DNA from: Rhodopila globiformis
GTDB lineage: Bacteria; Pseudomonadota; Alphaproteobacteria; Acetobacterales; Acetobacteraceae
Direction of reading: 5' to 3'
Assembly (NCBI RefSeq): GCF_002937115.1
Contig: NZ_NHRY01000216.1
Location: 1 to 37,698, forward strand
DNA: 37,698 bases
The first letter of the stretch is position 1. Every line of letters starts with the position of its first letter. The position numbers were made by a program, and so were the translations under genes. Under the pieces are notes generated by a model. It was not told the DNA's origin and did no database searches. It was given only the letters and a program-made list of their open reading frames with translations. Positions 14,251 to 24,983 of the stretch are shown in pieces.

Positions 14251-17200
14251 GTGATGAATCTGCCTCAGCCCGGGATTTCCAGGACCGGCTACGACTGGTC
14301 CGCCCCAACCGAAGATCGGGCCCGAGCGGCCCCGTCTGCGGTCAATGTTTACCATCTGCATCCCCTCGCCGCCGGACCACTCGACAGTTGGCCCGAAACG
14401 TTTGCCCGCGTCGCTGCGATGGGTTTCTCCCATGTCTGTGTCGCGCCGCCGTTCGAGCCGGGCAGTGCTGGCGATATCTTTGTTCATTCCACGTTCGATC
14501 GGCTTCACCCGGCGCTGAAGTTCGACGGCCCGGCCGAACAGGGCATTGCCCTGATGGCGAACGCGGCCCGGCGCTCGGGGCTGCGGTTGATGCTTGACAT
14601 CGCGCCGGGACAGGTTGCGCCCGACTCGCCGTTGCGCGCCCGGCAGGCGGACTGGTTCGTTTCGTCCTTGCAGGATAGCGTCGCTGATCCGCGGCGGCGT
14701 CCGCAACGCATCGACGTCGCCGTGCCGCGCTTCGATCGCGCCGATCTTGCCGATGCCGTCTCTGGTTGGTGGGCCGATCGGCTGGCGGGGCTGGTCAGGG
14801 CAGGGGTTGCGGGATTTCGTTGCCTGACGATCGATTACGTCCCCGCTTCGTTCTGGCGGCGGTTGATCGCCACGCTGCGCGATCGCGATCCCGGCACGCT
14901 GTTCCTGGCCTGGACCCCCGGCATCGACCGCGACGTGATCTACCGCCTCGCCGGCACGGGGTTCGACCTGACCTGCTCCTCGGCCGGCTGGTGGAACGGG
15001 CGCGATCCCTGGTTCCTGGACGAACAGTCCGTGCTGCGCCATGTCGCGCCGGCACTGGCCGGACCCGAGCCTTCGTTCCTTGATCGGCTGGCGCGCCGCC
15101 TGCCACCGGATGCGGACCGCGCCACCGCCTATCGCCTGTCGCTCGGCATCGCCGCCGCGACCGGCGCGGGACTGTTCGTGCCGATGGGCTTCGAATATGC
15201 CACCGACCGGCAGTTCGATCCGATCCGTGCGGAGCCCGGCGATATGGCGGCGGTCCAACGCGACGCGCCAATGGACCTGTCCGCGGACATTGCGGCTGCG
15301 ATCCGGTTGACCGCGGGCCTGCCGGCCGCCCGGATACTGCGTCCACTGACGGCGTCCTCCGCGCGGATCACCGGGCTGCTGCGCGCCGCCGCAACGGATA
15401 TCCGCGACGCCGACGAGGCCAGCCTCGTGCTGATCAATCCCGACACCGTGCGTCCGGCGCCGCTGCCGTTCCCGCTGTCGCCGCTGCCGCCGGCCGCCGG
15501 CGCGCCCTTCGCCGCCGACGATCCGGATACGCTTCCGTTGCGGCCGGGCGAAATCCGCATCCTGCGCTGCCACCGCACGCCGGACATCGTGGGCGGCGGG
15601 CCGTCGAGCCTGGCGCGAACCTGGGCCGAATCCACCCGCATCGCCGTCGAGGCCGTGCAACCGGTCATTCCGGACGGCGATTTTCCCGCCAAGACCGTAA
15701 TCGGAACCGACTTCACCGTCAGCGCCGACGTCTTCGGCGACGGCCACGACGTGCTGGCGGCCGAGGTGCTGTGGCGCGCCGCCGACGAAACGACGTGGCA
15801 GCGCGTGCCGATGTCCAGAATCGGCAACGACCGCTGGGCCGCCTCGTTCCGGATGCAACGGACCGGCCTGTACCACTTCGCGGTCGAAGGCTGGTGGGAC
15901 CAGTGGGGCACCTATACCCACGACCTGCACGCCAAGGCCGCCGCCGGGCAGAAGGTGAACCTGGAAGTCCAAGAAGGCCGCCTGCTGGTCGATCACGCCG
16001 TGCAGCGCGCCACCGGACCGTTGCGCGACCGGCTTGCCGGCTACCTGATGGGCGACGTCGTGGACCTGCTGTCCGACGACCTGGCCGCCGCGATGAAGCA
16101 GGCCGACAGCCGCCCCTTCGCGTCCCGCAGCCCCACCGTCGCCGTCCGCGCCGATCGGCCGGCGGCGGTGTTCGCCAGCTGGTATGAACTGTTCCCGCGC
16201 TCGGCCACGCATGACCCGGCAGTGCACGGCACGTTCCGATCAGTTATCGAACGCCTTCCCGACATCCGCGCCATGGGCTTCGACGTCCTGTATTTCCCGC
16301 CGATCCATCCGATCGGCCGGGTCAACCGCAAGGGACGCAACAACAGTTTGCGGGCGGAACGTGGCGACGTCGGCAGCCCCTATGCCATCGGCGCCGCCGA
16401 GGGCGGCCACGATGCCACCCATCCGCAGCTTGGCACGCTGGAGGATTTCCGTGTCCTGCTGCAAGCGGCGCACGAACACGGGCTGGAACTGGCGCTGGAC
16501 TTCGCCATCCAGTGCGCGCCCGACCATCCCTGGGTCACCCAGCACAAGGACTGGTTCCGCTGGCGTCCCGACGGCTCCATGCGCTATGCGGAAAATCCGC
16601 CGAAGAAGTATGAGGACATCGTCAACCCGGATTTCTACGGCGAGGCGTCCTTCCCCTCGGTCTGGCTGGCGCTGCGCGACGTGATCCAGTTCTGGATCGA
16701 CCAGGGCGTGCGCATCTTCCGCGTCGACAACCCACACACCAAGCCCTTGCCGTTCTGGCACTGGATGATCGCCGACATCCAGGGGCGGCATCCGGACGTG
16801 CTGTTCCTGTCCGAGGCCTTCACCCGGCCAAAGCTGATGTACCGCCTGGCGAAGGTTGGTTTCAGCCAGTCCTACACCTACTTCACCTGGCGCGAAACCA
16901 AGCAGGAGCTGATCGAGTACCTGACCGAGCTGACCACCCCACCGGTCAGCGATTTCTTCCGGCCGAACTTCTTCGTCAACACGCCGGACATCAATCCGGT
17001 TTATCTGCAGACCTCCGGCCGTGCCGGCTTCCTGATCCGTGCCGCGCTGGCCACGACGCTGTCCGGCCTGTGGGGCATGTATTCCGGCTTCGAAATCTGC
17101 GAATCCGCCCCGCTGCCCGGCCGCGAGGAATACCTGGACTCGGAAAAATACGAGATTCGCCCAAGGAATTACCACGTCCCCGGCAACATCGTGCCGCAGA

Positions 17201-17541
17201 TCGCCGGGCTGAACCGCATCCGCCGGCTGAACCCCGCGTTGCAGACGCACCTCGGCCTGCGGTTCCATCCTGCCTACAACGACCGTGTCCTGTTCTACAG
17301 CAAGGGCGACGCGGCCGACGGCAGCCTGATCGTCGTCGCCGTCAGCCTCGACCCGCGCGGCGTGCAGGAGGCCGACGTCGAGCTGCCGCTGTGGCAGCTC
17401 GGCCTGCCCGACCACGCCGCCATTCGCGTCGCCGACCTGATGCGCGATCAAAACTTCACGTGGTACGGCAAGTTCCAGCGTATCCGTCTTGATCCGGGAG
17501 AAATGCCGTTCTCAGTATGGCGCCTGACCGGAGCCATCTGA
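14251..17541 (+). CDS. glgE: Maltose-1-phosphate maltosyltransferase GlgE with extra N-terminal GH13-like domain
   Basis: Transfers maltosyl units from alpha-maltose-1-phosphate to the non-reducing end of alpha-1,4-glucans. Residues about 450-1096 are a full GlgE: a beta-sandwich N-domain (VEAVQPVIPDGDFPAKTVIG), YFPPIHPIGRVNRKGRNN, nucleophile Asp826 in FRVDNPHTKP, acid/base Glu855 in FLSEAFTRP and Asp913 in NTPDIN. The 29- and 58-residue spacings are nearly the same as in Streptomyces GlgE. Residues about 30-420 are an added GH13-like barrel (NVYHLHPLAAGPLDSWPETF) that seems to have lost its catalytic residues. Classical GlgE is about 660-700 aa, so this is a fusion. Start: GTG 14251 or ATG 14254, without a clear ribosome binding site; TATATT at 14228-14233 is a possible -10. 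treS follows with no gap. Confidence 0.95.
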   Translation: MMNLPQPGISRTGYDWSAPTEDRARAAPSAVNVYHLHPLAAGPLDSWPETFARVAAMGFSHVCVAPPFEPGSAGDIFVHSTFDRLHPALKFDGPAEQGIALMANAARRSGLRLMLDIAPGQVAPDSPLRARQADWFVSSLQDSVADPRRRPQRIDVAVPRFDRADLADAVSGWWADRLAGLVRAGVAGFRCLTIDYVPASFWRRLIATLRDRDPGTLFLAWTPGIDRDVIYRLAGTGFDLTCSSAGWWNGRDPWFLDEQSVLRHVAPALAGPEPSFLDRLARRLPPDADRATAYRLSLGIAAATGAGLFVPMGFEYATDRQFDPIRAEPGDMAAVQRDAPMDLSADIAAAIRLTAGLPAARILRPLTASSARITGLLRAAATDIRDADEASLVLINPDTVRPAPLPFPLSPLPPAAGAPFAADDPDTLPLRPGEIRILRCHRTPDIVGGGPSSLARTWAESTRIAVEAVQPVIPDGDFPAKTVIGTDFTVSADVFGDGHDVLAAEVLWRAADETTWQRVPMSRIGNDRWAASFRMQRTGLYHFAVEGWWDQWGTYTHDLHAKAAAGQKVNLEVQEGRLLVDHAVQRATGPLRDRLAGYLMGDVVDLLSDDLAAAMKQADSRPFASRSPTVAVRADRPAAVFASWYELFPRSATHDPAVHGTFRSVIERLPDIRAMGFDVLYFPPIHPIGRVNRKGRNNSLRAERGDVGSPYAIGAAEGGHDATHPQLGTLEDFRVLLQAAHEHGLELALDFAIQCAPDHPWVTQHKDWFRWRPDGSMRYAENPPKKYEDIVNPDFYGEASFPSVWLALRDVIQFWIDQGVRIFRVDNPHTKPLPFWHWMIADIQGRHPDVLFLSEAFTRPKLMYRLAKVGFSQSYTYFTWRETKQELIEYLTELTTPPVSDFFRPNFFVNTPDINPVYLQTSGRAGFLIRAALATTLSGLWGMYSGFEICESAPLPGREEYLDSEKYEIRPRNYHVPGNIVPQIAGLNRIRRLNPALQTHLGLRFHPAYNDRVLFYSKGDAADGSLIVVAVSLDPRGVQEADVELPLWQLGLPDHAAIRVADLMRDQNFTWYGKFQRIRLDPGEMPFSVWRLTGAI

Positions 17542-20500
17542 ATGAACGTTGCCCATCCCCGCCCGCAGGTCGCCGCGGCCGCGGCTGACCTCGATCCCCT
17601 GTGGTACAAAGATGCGATCATCTATCAGCTTCATGTCAAATCGTTTTCCGATGCAAACAACGACGGCATCGGCGATTTCCCCGGCCTGATTTCGAAACTG
17701 GATTATATCGCCGAGCTGGGCGTCAACGTGATCTGGCTGCTGCCGTTCTATCCGTCGCCGCGACTCGACGACGGCTACGACATCGCCGACTACCGCGGCG
17801 TCCATCCTGATTACGGCTCGTTGCAGGACGTCAAGCGCTTCATCGCCGCGGCGCACGAACGCGGCATCCGCGTCATCACCGAGCTGGTGGTCAACCACAC
17901 CTCGGACCAGCACCCGTGGTTCCAGCGCGCCCGCACCTCCAAGCCCGGCTCGACCTACCGGGATTTCTACGTCTGGTCCAACGACGACCGCAAATATGCC
18001 GGCACGCGCATTATCTTCGTCGATTCGGAACGCTCGAACTGGACCTGGGACGACACTGCCAAGGCGTATTACTGGCACCGCTTCTACCACCACCAGCCCG
18101 ACCTCAATTTCGACAACCCGCGGGTCATGCGCGAGGTTTTGTCGGTGCTGCGCTACTGGGCCGAGCTTGGCGTCGACGGCCTGCGCCTCGACGCCGTGCC
18201 GTACCTGGTCGAGCGCGAAGGCACCAACAACGAGAACCTGCCGGAAACCCATGCCGTCCTGAAGCGTATCCGCCGGGAACTGCAGGGACACTATCCGGAC
18301 AAGATGCTGCTCGCGGAAGCCAACCAATGGCCCGAGGACACCAAGGACTATTTCGGCGACGGTGACGAATGCCACATGGCGTTCCACTTCCCGCTGATGC
18401 CGCGCATGTACATGGCGATCGCGCGCGAGGACCGCTTCCCCATCACCGACATCCTGCGCCAGACCCCCGACATCCCCGGCAACTGCCAGTGGGCGATCTT
18501 CCTGCGCAACCACGACGAACTGACGCTGGAGATGGTCACCGAATCCGAGCGTGACTTCCTCTGGGCCACCTACGCCGCCGATCGGCGGGCGCGGCTGAAC
18601 CTGGGGATCAGGCGCCGCCTCGCGCCGCTGCTGGAGCGTGACCGCCGGCGCATCGAGCTGATGCACTACCTGCTGTTCTCCATGCCCGGCACCCCGGTCA
18701 TCTATTACGGCGACGAAATCGGCATGGGCGACAACATCCATCTCGGCGACCGTAACGGGGTCAGAACGCCGATGCAGTGGTCGTCCGACCGCAACGGCGG
18801 ATTTTCCCGGGTCGCGGACCCGTCGCGGCTGGTGCTGCCGATGGTCATGGACCCGCTCTACGATTTTCAGAGCGTCAATGTGGAAGCCCAGTCGGCGGAT
18901 CCACATTCGTTGTTGATGTGGATGCGCCGCACCATCGCCATCCGCCGGCAATACAAGGTGTTCGGCCGCGGCGGCTATCGCCTGCTCTACCCGAAGAACC
19001 GCAAGATCCTGGCCTATCTGCGCGAAGGCGAGGACACCACCATCCTGTGCGTCGCCAACCTCTCGCGCACGCCGCAGGCGGTCGAGCTCGACCTGTCGGA
19101 ATTCCAGGGCCGCATCCCGATCGAACTCGACGGCCACTCGGTGTTTCCGCCGATTGGCCAGTTGACCTACCTGCTGACGCTGCCGCCCTACGGCTTCTAC
19201 TGGTTCCTGCTGTCTGAAGCCGACGACTGGCCCTCCACCCACACCCCGGCGCCGGAGCCCATGCCCGAATACCAGACCATCGTCATGCGCCGCGACCTCG
19301 CGGACGCCGTCCTGGCCATGAGATCCGTCATCGAGCGCGAGATCCTGCCGCCCTACCTGGCGAAGCGCCGCTGGTACGCGCAGAAGGACCAGAAGCTGAA
19401 ATCCGTCCGCATCGCCCTGCTGACCCGGATCATGTCCGAGGAAGCCCTGCTGGTGGAGATTGAAACCGAAACCACCGCCGGCAAGGCGCGCTGGCTGCTG
19501 CCGCTTGGCATCGTCTGGGGCGACGGCGCCACGCCGCCCCTGCCGACACAGCTCGCGCTCGCCCGCATCCGCCGCGGCCCCAAAGTCGGCCTGCTGACCG
19601 ATGCCTTCGCCCTGGCGGGTTTCCCGACCGGCGTGCTGTCCGGCCTCGCGCAGCGCGACGTTATCGCCACCGAGCATGGCGTCGTGCGGTTCGAACCGAC
19701 GTCGCGCATCAAGGACATCGTCGTGCCGGACGGCGTGGAACTGCAGTGGATCTCGGCCGAGCAATCCAATTCCTCGGTCATTGTCGGCGACATCGCCATC
19801 ATCAAGATGTTCCGCCGCGTCACCAGCGGCCCGCACCCTGAGGCCGAAATGGGCCGCTACCTGACCGAGCAGGGTTTCGCCAACACCCCTGCGCTGCTGG
19901 GTGAGGTCGTGCGCATCGATCCGAAAGGCGTCCGCCACGCCATGGTCATCGCCCAGGCCTTCGTGCGCAACCAGGGCGACGCCTGGAGCTGGACGCTCGA
20001 CCTGCTGGTGCGCGGCCTGTCCGACATCACCAGCGGCGACGGCGCCACGGCCGCCGATGCCGCCAATCACGCGGACTACGCCGGATTCGGCGAACTGCTC
20101 GGCACCCGCCTGGGCGAGATGCACGCGATCCTGGCGCGGCCGTCCCGCGACGAGGCGTTCGCCCCGGTCACCGCCGGCGCCGATGACGGCCGCGCGGTGG
20201 CCGAGCGCGTCCGCGATCAGTTGGACGCCGCCTATGCCGCGATCGAGGCCACCACGCAGTGGGAGCCTGCCGCCGAACCGGATCGCCAGACCGTCCTGGG
20301 CGTTCGCGATGCGCTTTTCGCCCGGCTGCCCGCCCTGGCCAACGCGATCCAGGGATCGACCCTGACCCGCATCCACGGCGACCTGCATCTGGGGCAGGTC
20401 CTGGTGGTCAACGGCGACGTCTCGATCATCGACTTCGAGGGCGAACCGGCTCGGCCGGTCGAGGCCAGGCGCGCCAAGGACCATCCGCTGCGCGATGTCG

Positions 20501-20841
20501 CGGGTATGATCCGTTCCTTCGCCTATGCCGCCGCGGTGGTGAAGCGGCGCAGCCAGGCCAGCCACGCGCACGTGCCGGACGAGCAGGTGAACGCCTTTCT
20601 GGACAGCTTCGTCACCCGGGCCACCGAGTGCTTCCTGGCCGGGTATCGGAAAGCATTTGCATCGACTGACGCCGGATCGCCTGTTAGCTTGCAGCAGGAT
20701 CTCCTGGATCTGTTCCTGATCGAAAAGGCAGCATACGAAGTGGTGTATGAATCCGCCAATCGTCCCACCTGGATTGACGTGCCGCTGCATGGCTTGGCAG
20801 TCCGCACCCGGCATCTGCTCGGCGTCGAGGCCGTGGCATGA
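17542..20841 (+). CDS. treS: Trehalose synthase/maltokinase fusion (TreS-Pep2)
   Basis: A 1099-residue bifunctional enzyme. Residues about 15-570 are trehalose synthase (GH13), which interconverts trehalose and maltose: [19 protein letters not shown], nucleophile Asp217 in [10 protein letters not shown], Glu259 in [11 protein letters not shown] and Asp325 in [10 protein letters not shown]. Residues about 590-1099 are maltokinase (Pep2/Mak), which makes maltose-1-phosphate with [22 protein letters not shown], catalytic Asp947 in [12 protein letters not shown] and metal-binding Asp964 in IIDFEGEP. The fusion lets maltose pass straight to phosphorylation, providing the GlgE substrate. Its ATG directly follows the glgE stop and its stop overlaps the glgB start by 4 bp (ATGA), so translation of the three is coupled. 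All key residues are present. Confidence 0.97.
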   Translation: MNVAHPRPQVAAAAADLDPLWYKDAIIYQLHVKSFSDANNDGIGDFPGLISKLDYIAELGVNVIWLLPFYPSPRLDDGYDIADYRGVHPDYGSLQDVKRFIAAAHERGIRVITELVVNHTSDQHPWFQRARTSKPGSTYRDFYVWSNDDRKYAGTRIIFVDSERSNWTWDDTAKAYYWHRFYHHQPDLNFDNPRVMREVLSVLRYWAELGVDGLRLDAVPYLVEREGTNNENLPETHAVLKRIRRELQGHYPDKMLLAEANQWPEDTKDYFGDGDECHMAFHFPLMPRMYMAIAREDRFPITDILRQTPDIPGNCQWAIFLRNHDELTLEMVTESERDFLWATYAADRRARLNLGIRRRLAPLLERDRRRIELMHYLLFSMPGTPVIYYGDEIGMGDNIHLGDRNGVRTPMQWSSDRNGGFSRVADPSRLVLPMVMDPLYDFQSVNVEAQSADPHSLLMWMRRTIAIRRQYKVFGRGGYRLLYPKNRKILAYLREGEDTTILCVANLSRTPQAVELDLSEFQGRIPIELDGHSVFPPIGQLTYLLTLPPYGFYWFLLSEADDWPSTHTPAPEPMPEYQTIVMRRDLADAVLAMRSVIEREILPPYLAKRRWYAQKDQKLKSVRIALLTRIMSEEALLVEIETETTAGKARWLLPLGIVWGDGATPPLPTQLALARIRRGPKVGLLTDAFALAGFPTGVLSGLAQRDVIATEHGVVRFEPTSRIKDIVVPDGVELQWISAEQSNSSVIVGDIAIIKMFRRVTSGPHPEAEMGRYLTEQGFANTPALLGEVVRIDPKGVRHAMVIAQAFVRNQGDAWSWTLDLLVRGLSDITSGDGATAADAANHADYAGFGELLGTRLGEMHAILARPSRDEAFAPVTAGADDGRAVAERVRDQLDAAYAAIEATTQWEPAAEPDRQTVLGVRDALFARLPALANAIQGSTLTRIHGDLHLGQVLVVNGDVSIIDFEGEPARPVEARRAKDHPLRDVAGMIRSFAYAAAVVKRRSQASHAHVPDEQVNAFLDSFVTRATECFLAGYRKAFASTDAGSPVSLQQDLLDLFLIEKAAYEVVYESANRPTWIDVPLHGLAVRTRHLLGVEAVA

Positions 20842-23036
20842 ATGACGTTGTCGTCATCCCCTCCGTCTCGCCGGACCAGGCTTGGCAACTGGCGAATGGC
20901 ACGCTGCGCGATCCGTTCTCGGTCCTGGGGCCGTTCGACACCGAAGCCGGCCGCTATGTCCGCGCTTACCTGCCTGGCGCCCGCGGGGTGGAAGTGCTCG
21001 CCCGCAGCGACGGCCGGCACCTGGGCACCCTGTCGCCGACGCAGCCGGACGGTCTGTTCATGGGGCGCGTGGACAGCCACGAGCCCTATCGCCTGCGCAT
21101 CGAATGGCCCGGCGCGGTGCAGGAAACCGAGGATCCCTATTCCTTCGACCTGCTGCTGAGCGAAACCGACCTGCATTTGTTCAACGAAGGCCGGCTGTTC
21201 GAGATCGCCTTCACCCTGGGCGCCAACCCTGCGACGGTGGACGGCGTGCGCGGCACCCGCTTCGCCGTCTGGGCGCCGAACGCGCGCGCCGTTTCGGTCG
21301 TCGGCGACTTCGACACCTGGGACAACCGCCGCCACCCGATGCGCCTGCGTTTCCCGTCCGGCGTGTGGGAACTGTTCATCCCGCGCGTCGGCCCCGGCAC
21401 GCGCTACAAGTTCTCCATCGTCGGGCCGGACGGATCGCGCCTGCCCGACAAGGCTGATCCGCTGGCCAAGGCGACGGAGCCGCCCCCGGCCACCGCCTCG
21501 GTGGTCGCCAACCCCGAGCCGTTCGTCTGGCACGACGAAGCCTGGATGGAAGGCCGCGCCGCGCGCCACACCCCCGATGCCCCGCTCACGATCTATGAGG
21601 TGCATGCCGCATCGTGGTTCCGTCCCGGCCCCGGCCAGACCGCCGACTGGGACGCGCTGGCCGAGCGTTTGGTGCCCTACGTGGTGGAACTGGGTTTCAC
21701 CCATGTCGAGCTGATGCCGATCGCCGAGCATCCGTTCGGCGGGTCGTGGGGCTACCAGCCGCTGGGGTTGTTCGCGCCGTCCGGCCGATTCGGCCCGGTG
21801 GAAGGCTTCCAGCGCTTCGTCGATGCCTGCCACCGCGCCGGCCTGGGCGTGATCATTGACTGGGTGCCGGCGCATTTCCCGACCGACGGGCACGGCCTGG
21901 CGTGGTTCGACGGCACCGCGCTGTACGAGCATGCGGACCCGCGCGAGGGGTTCCACCAGGACTGGAACACTTACATCTATAACTTTGGACGGCGGGAGGT
22001 GCAGGGCTTCCTGATCGCCAGCGGCGTGCACTGGCTGGAGCATTTCCACGTCGACGGCCTGCGCGTCGACGCCGTCGCCTCCATGCTTTACCGCGACTAC
22101 AGCCGCAAGCAGGGCGAGTGGATTCCCAACATCTACGGCGGGCGGGAAAACCTGGAGGCCATCGGCTTCCTGCGCCACTTCAACGCCGTGGTGCAGGAAC
22201 GCAGCCACGGTGCCCTGACCATTGCCGAGGAATCCACCGCCTGGCCCGGCGTGTCGCGCCCGATTCGCGACGGCGGCCTGGGCTTTTCCTTCAAGTGGAA
22301 CATGGGGTGGATGCACGACACGCTGCATTACATGGAGTATGCGCCGATCCACCGGCGGTGGCACCACAATGAAATGACCTTCGGGCTGATCTATGCCTTC
22401 TCGGAGAATTTCGTGCTGCCGCTGTCGCATGACGAAGTTGTCTATGGCAAAGGCTCGCTGATCGAGAAAATGCCGGGCGACGAGTGGCAGCGATTCGCCA
22501 ACCTGCGCGCGTATTTTGGTTTCATGTGGGGCCATCCCGGCAAGAAGCTGCTGTTCATGGGCGGCGAAATCGCGCAGTGGCGAGAATGGAATCACGATGC
22601 AGCGATTGAGTGGGATTTGCTCGATCATGCACGTCATCGTGGTATTCAGGCACTGGTGCGCGACTTAAACGCGCTTTATCGTCGTCATCATGCTCTTCAC
22701 GAAAGGGATTCACTCTCGACCGGCTTTCGCTGGGTTATTGGCGACGACACGTCGAACTCGGTTTTTGTCTTCTTACGATATGGAAATGATGATGCCCATC
22801 CGGTGCTTGTCGTCTGCAACATGACGCCTGTGCCGCGGCTGGGATACGGCATCGGCGTGCCTCGCCCGGGTTACTGGCGGGAATTACTGAATACTGATGC
22901 TGAGATTTATGGTGGATCCAATATGGGGAATGGCGGTGGCGTCGAGACCGTGCCGCGGCAACTGCACGGTGAAGCGCAGTCGCTGGTTCTCACATTGCCG
23001 CCATTATCGACGCTTTTCCTGGCTCCGGCCAGCTGA
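20838..23036 (+). CDS. glgB: 1,4-alpha-glucan branching enzyme GlgB
   Basis: A 732-residue GH13 branching enzyme that cuts alpha-1,4 chains and rejoins them by alpha-1,6 bonds. Two N-terminal beta-sandwich (CBM48) domains ([28 protein letters not shown]) precede the barrel: [19 protein letters not shown], nucleophile Asp411 in [12 protein letters not shown], Glu464 in [12 protein letters not shown] and Asp532 in [10 protein letters not shown]. Length and domains are those of the long bacterial form. It overlaps treS by 4 bp. With GlgE it builds branched glucan from maltose-1-phosphate, and no glgA or glgC is in the window. From about 22580 to the stop, third codon positions become much richer in A/T (cgt, cat, att, tta, gat) than in the rest of the gene, as if that end had another origin. 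Confidence 0.97.
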   Translation: MNDVVVIPSVSPDQAWQLANGTLRDPFSVLGPFDTEAGRYVRAYLPGARGVEVLARSDGRHLGTLSPTQPDGLFMGRVDSHEPYRLRIEWPGAVQETEDPYSFDLLLSETDLHLFNEGRLFEIAFTLGANPATVDGVRGTRFAVWAPNARAVSVVGDFDTWDNRRHPMRLRFPSGVWELFIPRVGPGTRYKFSIVGPDGSRLPDKADPLAKATEPPPATASVVANPEPFVWHDEAWMEGRAARHTPDAPLTIYEVHAASWFRPGPGQTADWDALAERLVPYVVELGFTHVELMPIAEHPFGGSWGYQPLGLFAPSGRFGPVEGFQRFVDACHRAGLGVIIDWVPAHFPTDGHGLAWFDGTALYEHADPREGFHQDWNTYIYNFGRREVQGFLIASGVHWLEHFHVDGLRVDAVASMLYRDYSRKQGEWIPNIYGGRENLEAIGFLRHFNAVVQERSHGALTIAEESTAWPGVSRPIRDGGLGFSFKWNMGWMHDTLHYMEYAPIHRRWHHNEMTFGLIYAFSENFVLPLSHDEVVYGKGSLIEKMPGDEWQRFANLRAYFGFMWGHPGKKLLFMGGEIAQWREWNHDAAIEWDLLDHARHRGIQALVRDLNALYRRHHALHERDSLSTGFRWVIGDDTSNSVFVFLRYGNDDAHPVLVVCNMTPVPRLGYGIGVPRPGYWRELLNTDAEIYGGSNMGNGGGVETVPRQLHGEAQSLVLTLPPLSTLFLAPAS

Positions 23037-23107
23037 ACAGCGCGACGTCATTTCCCTTTTACCGGGCGCGCGGCGCAATATCAGCCAGTTTACCCGGAGT
23101 CGCGGAA

Positions 23108-23131
23108 CGAAACGGGTAAAAGCCCGTTTCG
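23108..23131 (+). terminator. Hairpin in the glgB-treZ gap
   Basis: CGAAACGGG (23108-23116) and CCCGTTTCG (23123-23131) pair perfectly over 9 bp around TAAAAG. The 213-bp gap that holds it is the only large break in the cluster. No T-run follows, so it may be a partial terminator or an mRNA processing site that sets treZ-malQ-treY apart from the glgE half. Confidence 0.5.
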
Positions 23132-23249
23132 GCCCCGTCCGCTCGCGGCCGATGGGCCGGCTGTTGGCATAGATGCGCTATTTGACTGAGTTTTTGCCAT
23201 TTGATCGCCTCCGCCGCAGCAGCAAGCACGGCGGGCGAGGAAGGCACAC

Positions 23250-24983
23250 ATGAATTACAAGACGTCTTCTGCATGTCGGTTTGGTGCGACGCGGCTGGAT
23301 AGCGGAGCGGTCGAGTTCCGCTTGTGGGCGCCCGCCCAGGAAACCGTATCAGTTGCAATCGAAAGCGGTGGGGTGCTGCCGATGCAGCGCTCACCGGATG
23401 GCTGGTTCGTCGCCACGGCGCCGGTGCCCGCCGGCACGCGCTATCATTTCCGCCTGGCCGACGGGCTGATGGTGCCCGATCCGGCGTCGCTGGCGCAGGC
23501 CTCCGACGTTCATGGGGCAAGTATCGTGATGGCCGACGACTTCGCCTGGCGCCATCCGGACTGGAAAGGCCGGCCGTGGACCGAGGCAATCATCTATGAA
23601 GTTCATCCCGGCGTGGCGGGCGGCTTCCGTGCCATCCGCGACGACCTGCCGCGGCTGAAGACGCTCGGCGTCACCGCGATCGAGCTGATGCCGGTCAACG
23701 ATTTCCCGGGGCAGCGCAACTGGGGCTACGACGGCGTCCTGCCTTATGCGCCCGACTCGGCCTATGGCACGCCGGAGGACCTGAAGGAACTGATCGATGC
23801 CGCCCACGGCCTGGGCCTGATGATGTTCCTGGACGTCGTCTACAATCACTTCGGGCCGGATGGAAACTATCTCTTTACCTATGCGCCGCAGTTCTTCCGG
23901 GACGATGTCAAGACGCCCTGGGGGCCAGCCATTGATTTCAGGCGCCGTGAGGTACGAGACTATTTCATCTGCAACGTCATGATGTGGCTGGTGGATTATC
24001 GTTTCGATGGCCTGCGATTCGACGCCGTGCACGCGATCCAGGAACAGGATTGGATAGAGGAAATGGCCGCCACCGTGCGCCGCGGCACACAGCCCGGGCG
24101 GCACGTCCACCTGATCCTGGAGCACCACAACCAGGCATCGCACCTGCGCAATGGGATCGATGCCCAATGGAATGACGACGGCCACAACGTGCTGCACGCC
24201 CTGCTGACCAACGAGGACGGCGGCTACTACGCCGACTATGCGGATGATCCCGCGGCCAAGCTCGCCCGGGTCCTGGCCGAGGGCTGGGTGTACCAGGGCG
24301 AGCGATCGGCCTACCTGAACCAGCAGCGCGGCCAGCCTTGCGGCGATCTGCCGCCCACCGCGCATGTCCTGTTCCTGCAGAACCACGACCAGATCGGCAA
24401 TCGCGCCTTCGGCGAGCGGCTGACCACCCTGGTTTCTCCCAGGGCGCTGGAAGCCGCCATCACCCTGCAGATGCTGTGCCCGCAGATCCCGCTGCTGTTC
24501 ATGGGAGAGGAAATCGCCTCCACCACACCGTTCCTTTTCTTCACCGATCATCACAACGAGCTGGCCGACGCGGTGCGGGAAGGCCGCCGGCAGGAGTTCG
24601 CCGGCTTTGCCGCCTTCGCCGATCCCGCAAAGCGCGCGCAGATCCCGGACCCGAACGCCGAGCCCACGTTCGTGGCCTCGATCCCAAGGCCCGGACCCGG
24701 CGCGGCCGAACGCTTCGCGCTTTACCAGCGCCTGATCACGCTGCGCATGCAGGAGATCGTGCCCCGGCTTCCGGGGACGACATCGACCGGCGCCACCGTC
24801 ATCGGACCCAGGGCGGTGCGCGCCGGCTGGCGGATGGGCGACGGGGCCCGCTTGACGATCGTAACAAATTTGGGCACGGACTCCGTGCCGTTTGATGCGC
24901 CGCAGGGACGGCTGCTGTTCTCCTCTGCTGATCCGGGGAAAGCCGGTCCGGTAACGACCGCGTATCTGGAGATTGTTGCATGA
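23250..24983 (+). CDS. treZ: Malto-oligosyltrehalose trehalohydrolase TreZ
   Basis: A 577-residue GH13 enzyme that releases trehalose from the malto-oligosyltrehalose made by TreY. An N-terminal beta-domain (FGATRLDSGAVEFRLWAP) precedes the barrel: IYEVHPGVAGGF, MPVNDFPGQRNWGYDGVLPY, FLDVVYNHFGPDGNYL, nucleophile Asp258 in GLRFDAVHAI, acid Glu291 in HLILEHHN and Asp380 in LQNHDQIGNRA. The combination RNWGYDGVLPYAP and QNHDQIGNR is specific for TreZ. GAGGAAGG precedes the ATG, and the stop overlaps malQ by 4 bp. All catalytic residues are intact, which matters because the partner gene treY is interrupted by a stop codon. Confidence 0.97.
   Translation: MNYKTSSACRFGATRLDSGAVEFRLWAPAQETVSVAIESGGVLPMQRSPDGWFVATAPVPAGTRYHFRLADGLMVPDPASLAQASDVHGASIVMADDFAWRHPDWKGRPWTEAIIYEVHPGVAGGFRAIRDDLPRLKTLGVTAIELMPVNDFPGQRNWGYDGVLPYAPDSAYGTPEDLKELIDAAHGLGLMMFLDVVYNHFGPDGNYLFTYAPQFFRDDVKTPWGPAIDFRRREVRDYFICNVMMWLVDYRFDGLRFDAVHAIQEQDWIEEMAATVRRGTQPGRHVHLILEHHNQASHLRNGIDAQWNDDGHNVLHALLTNEDGGYYADYADDPAAKLARVLAEGWVYQGERSAYLNQQRGQPCGDLPPTAHVLFLQNHDQIGNRAFGERLTTLVSPRALEAAITLQMLCPQIPLLFMGEEIASTTPFLFFTDHHNELADAVREGRRQEFAGFAAFADPAKRAQIPDPNAEPTFVASIPRPGPGAAERFALYQRLITLRMQEIVPRLPGTTSTGATVIGPRAVRAGWRMGDGARLTIVTNLGTDSVPFDAPQGRLLFSSADPGKAGPVTTAYLEIVA

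Noticed and set aside
17512..20814. A 1100-codon open frame on the minus strand, opposite treS
   Set aside because: It mirrors the treS-maltokinase gene, is caused by GC-rich third positions, and its Arg/His/Gln-rich translation has no domain. The plus-strand gene has all family motifs.
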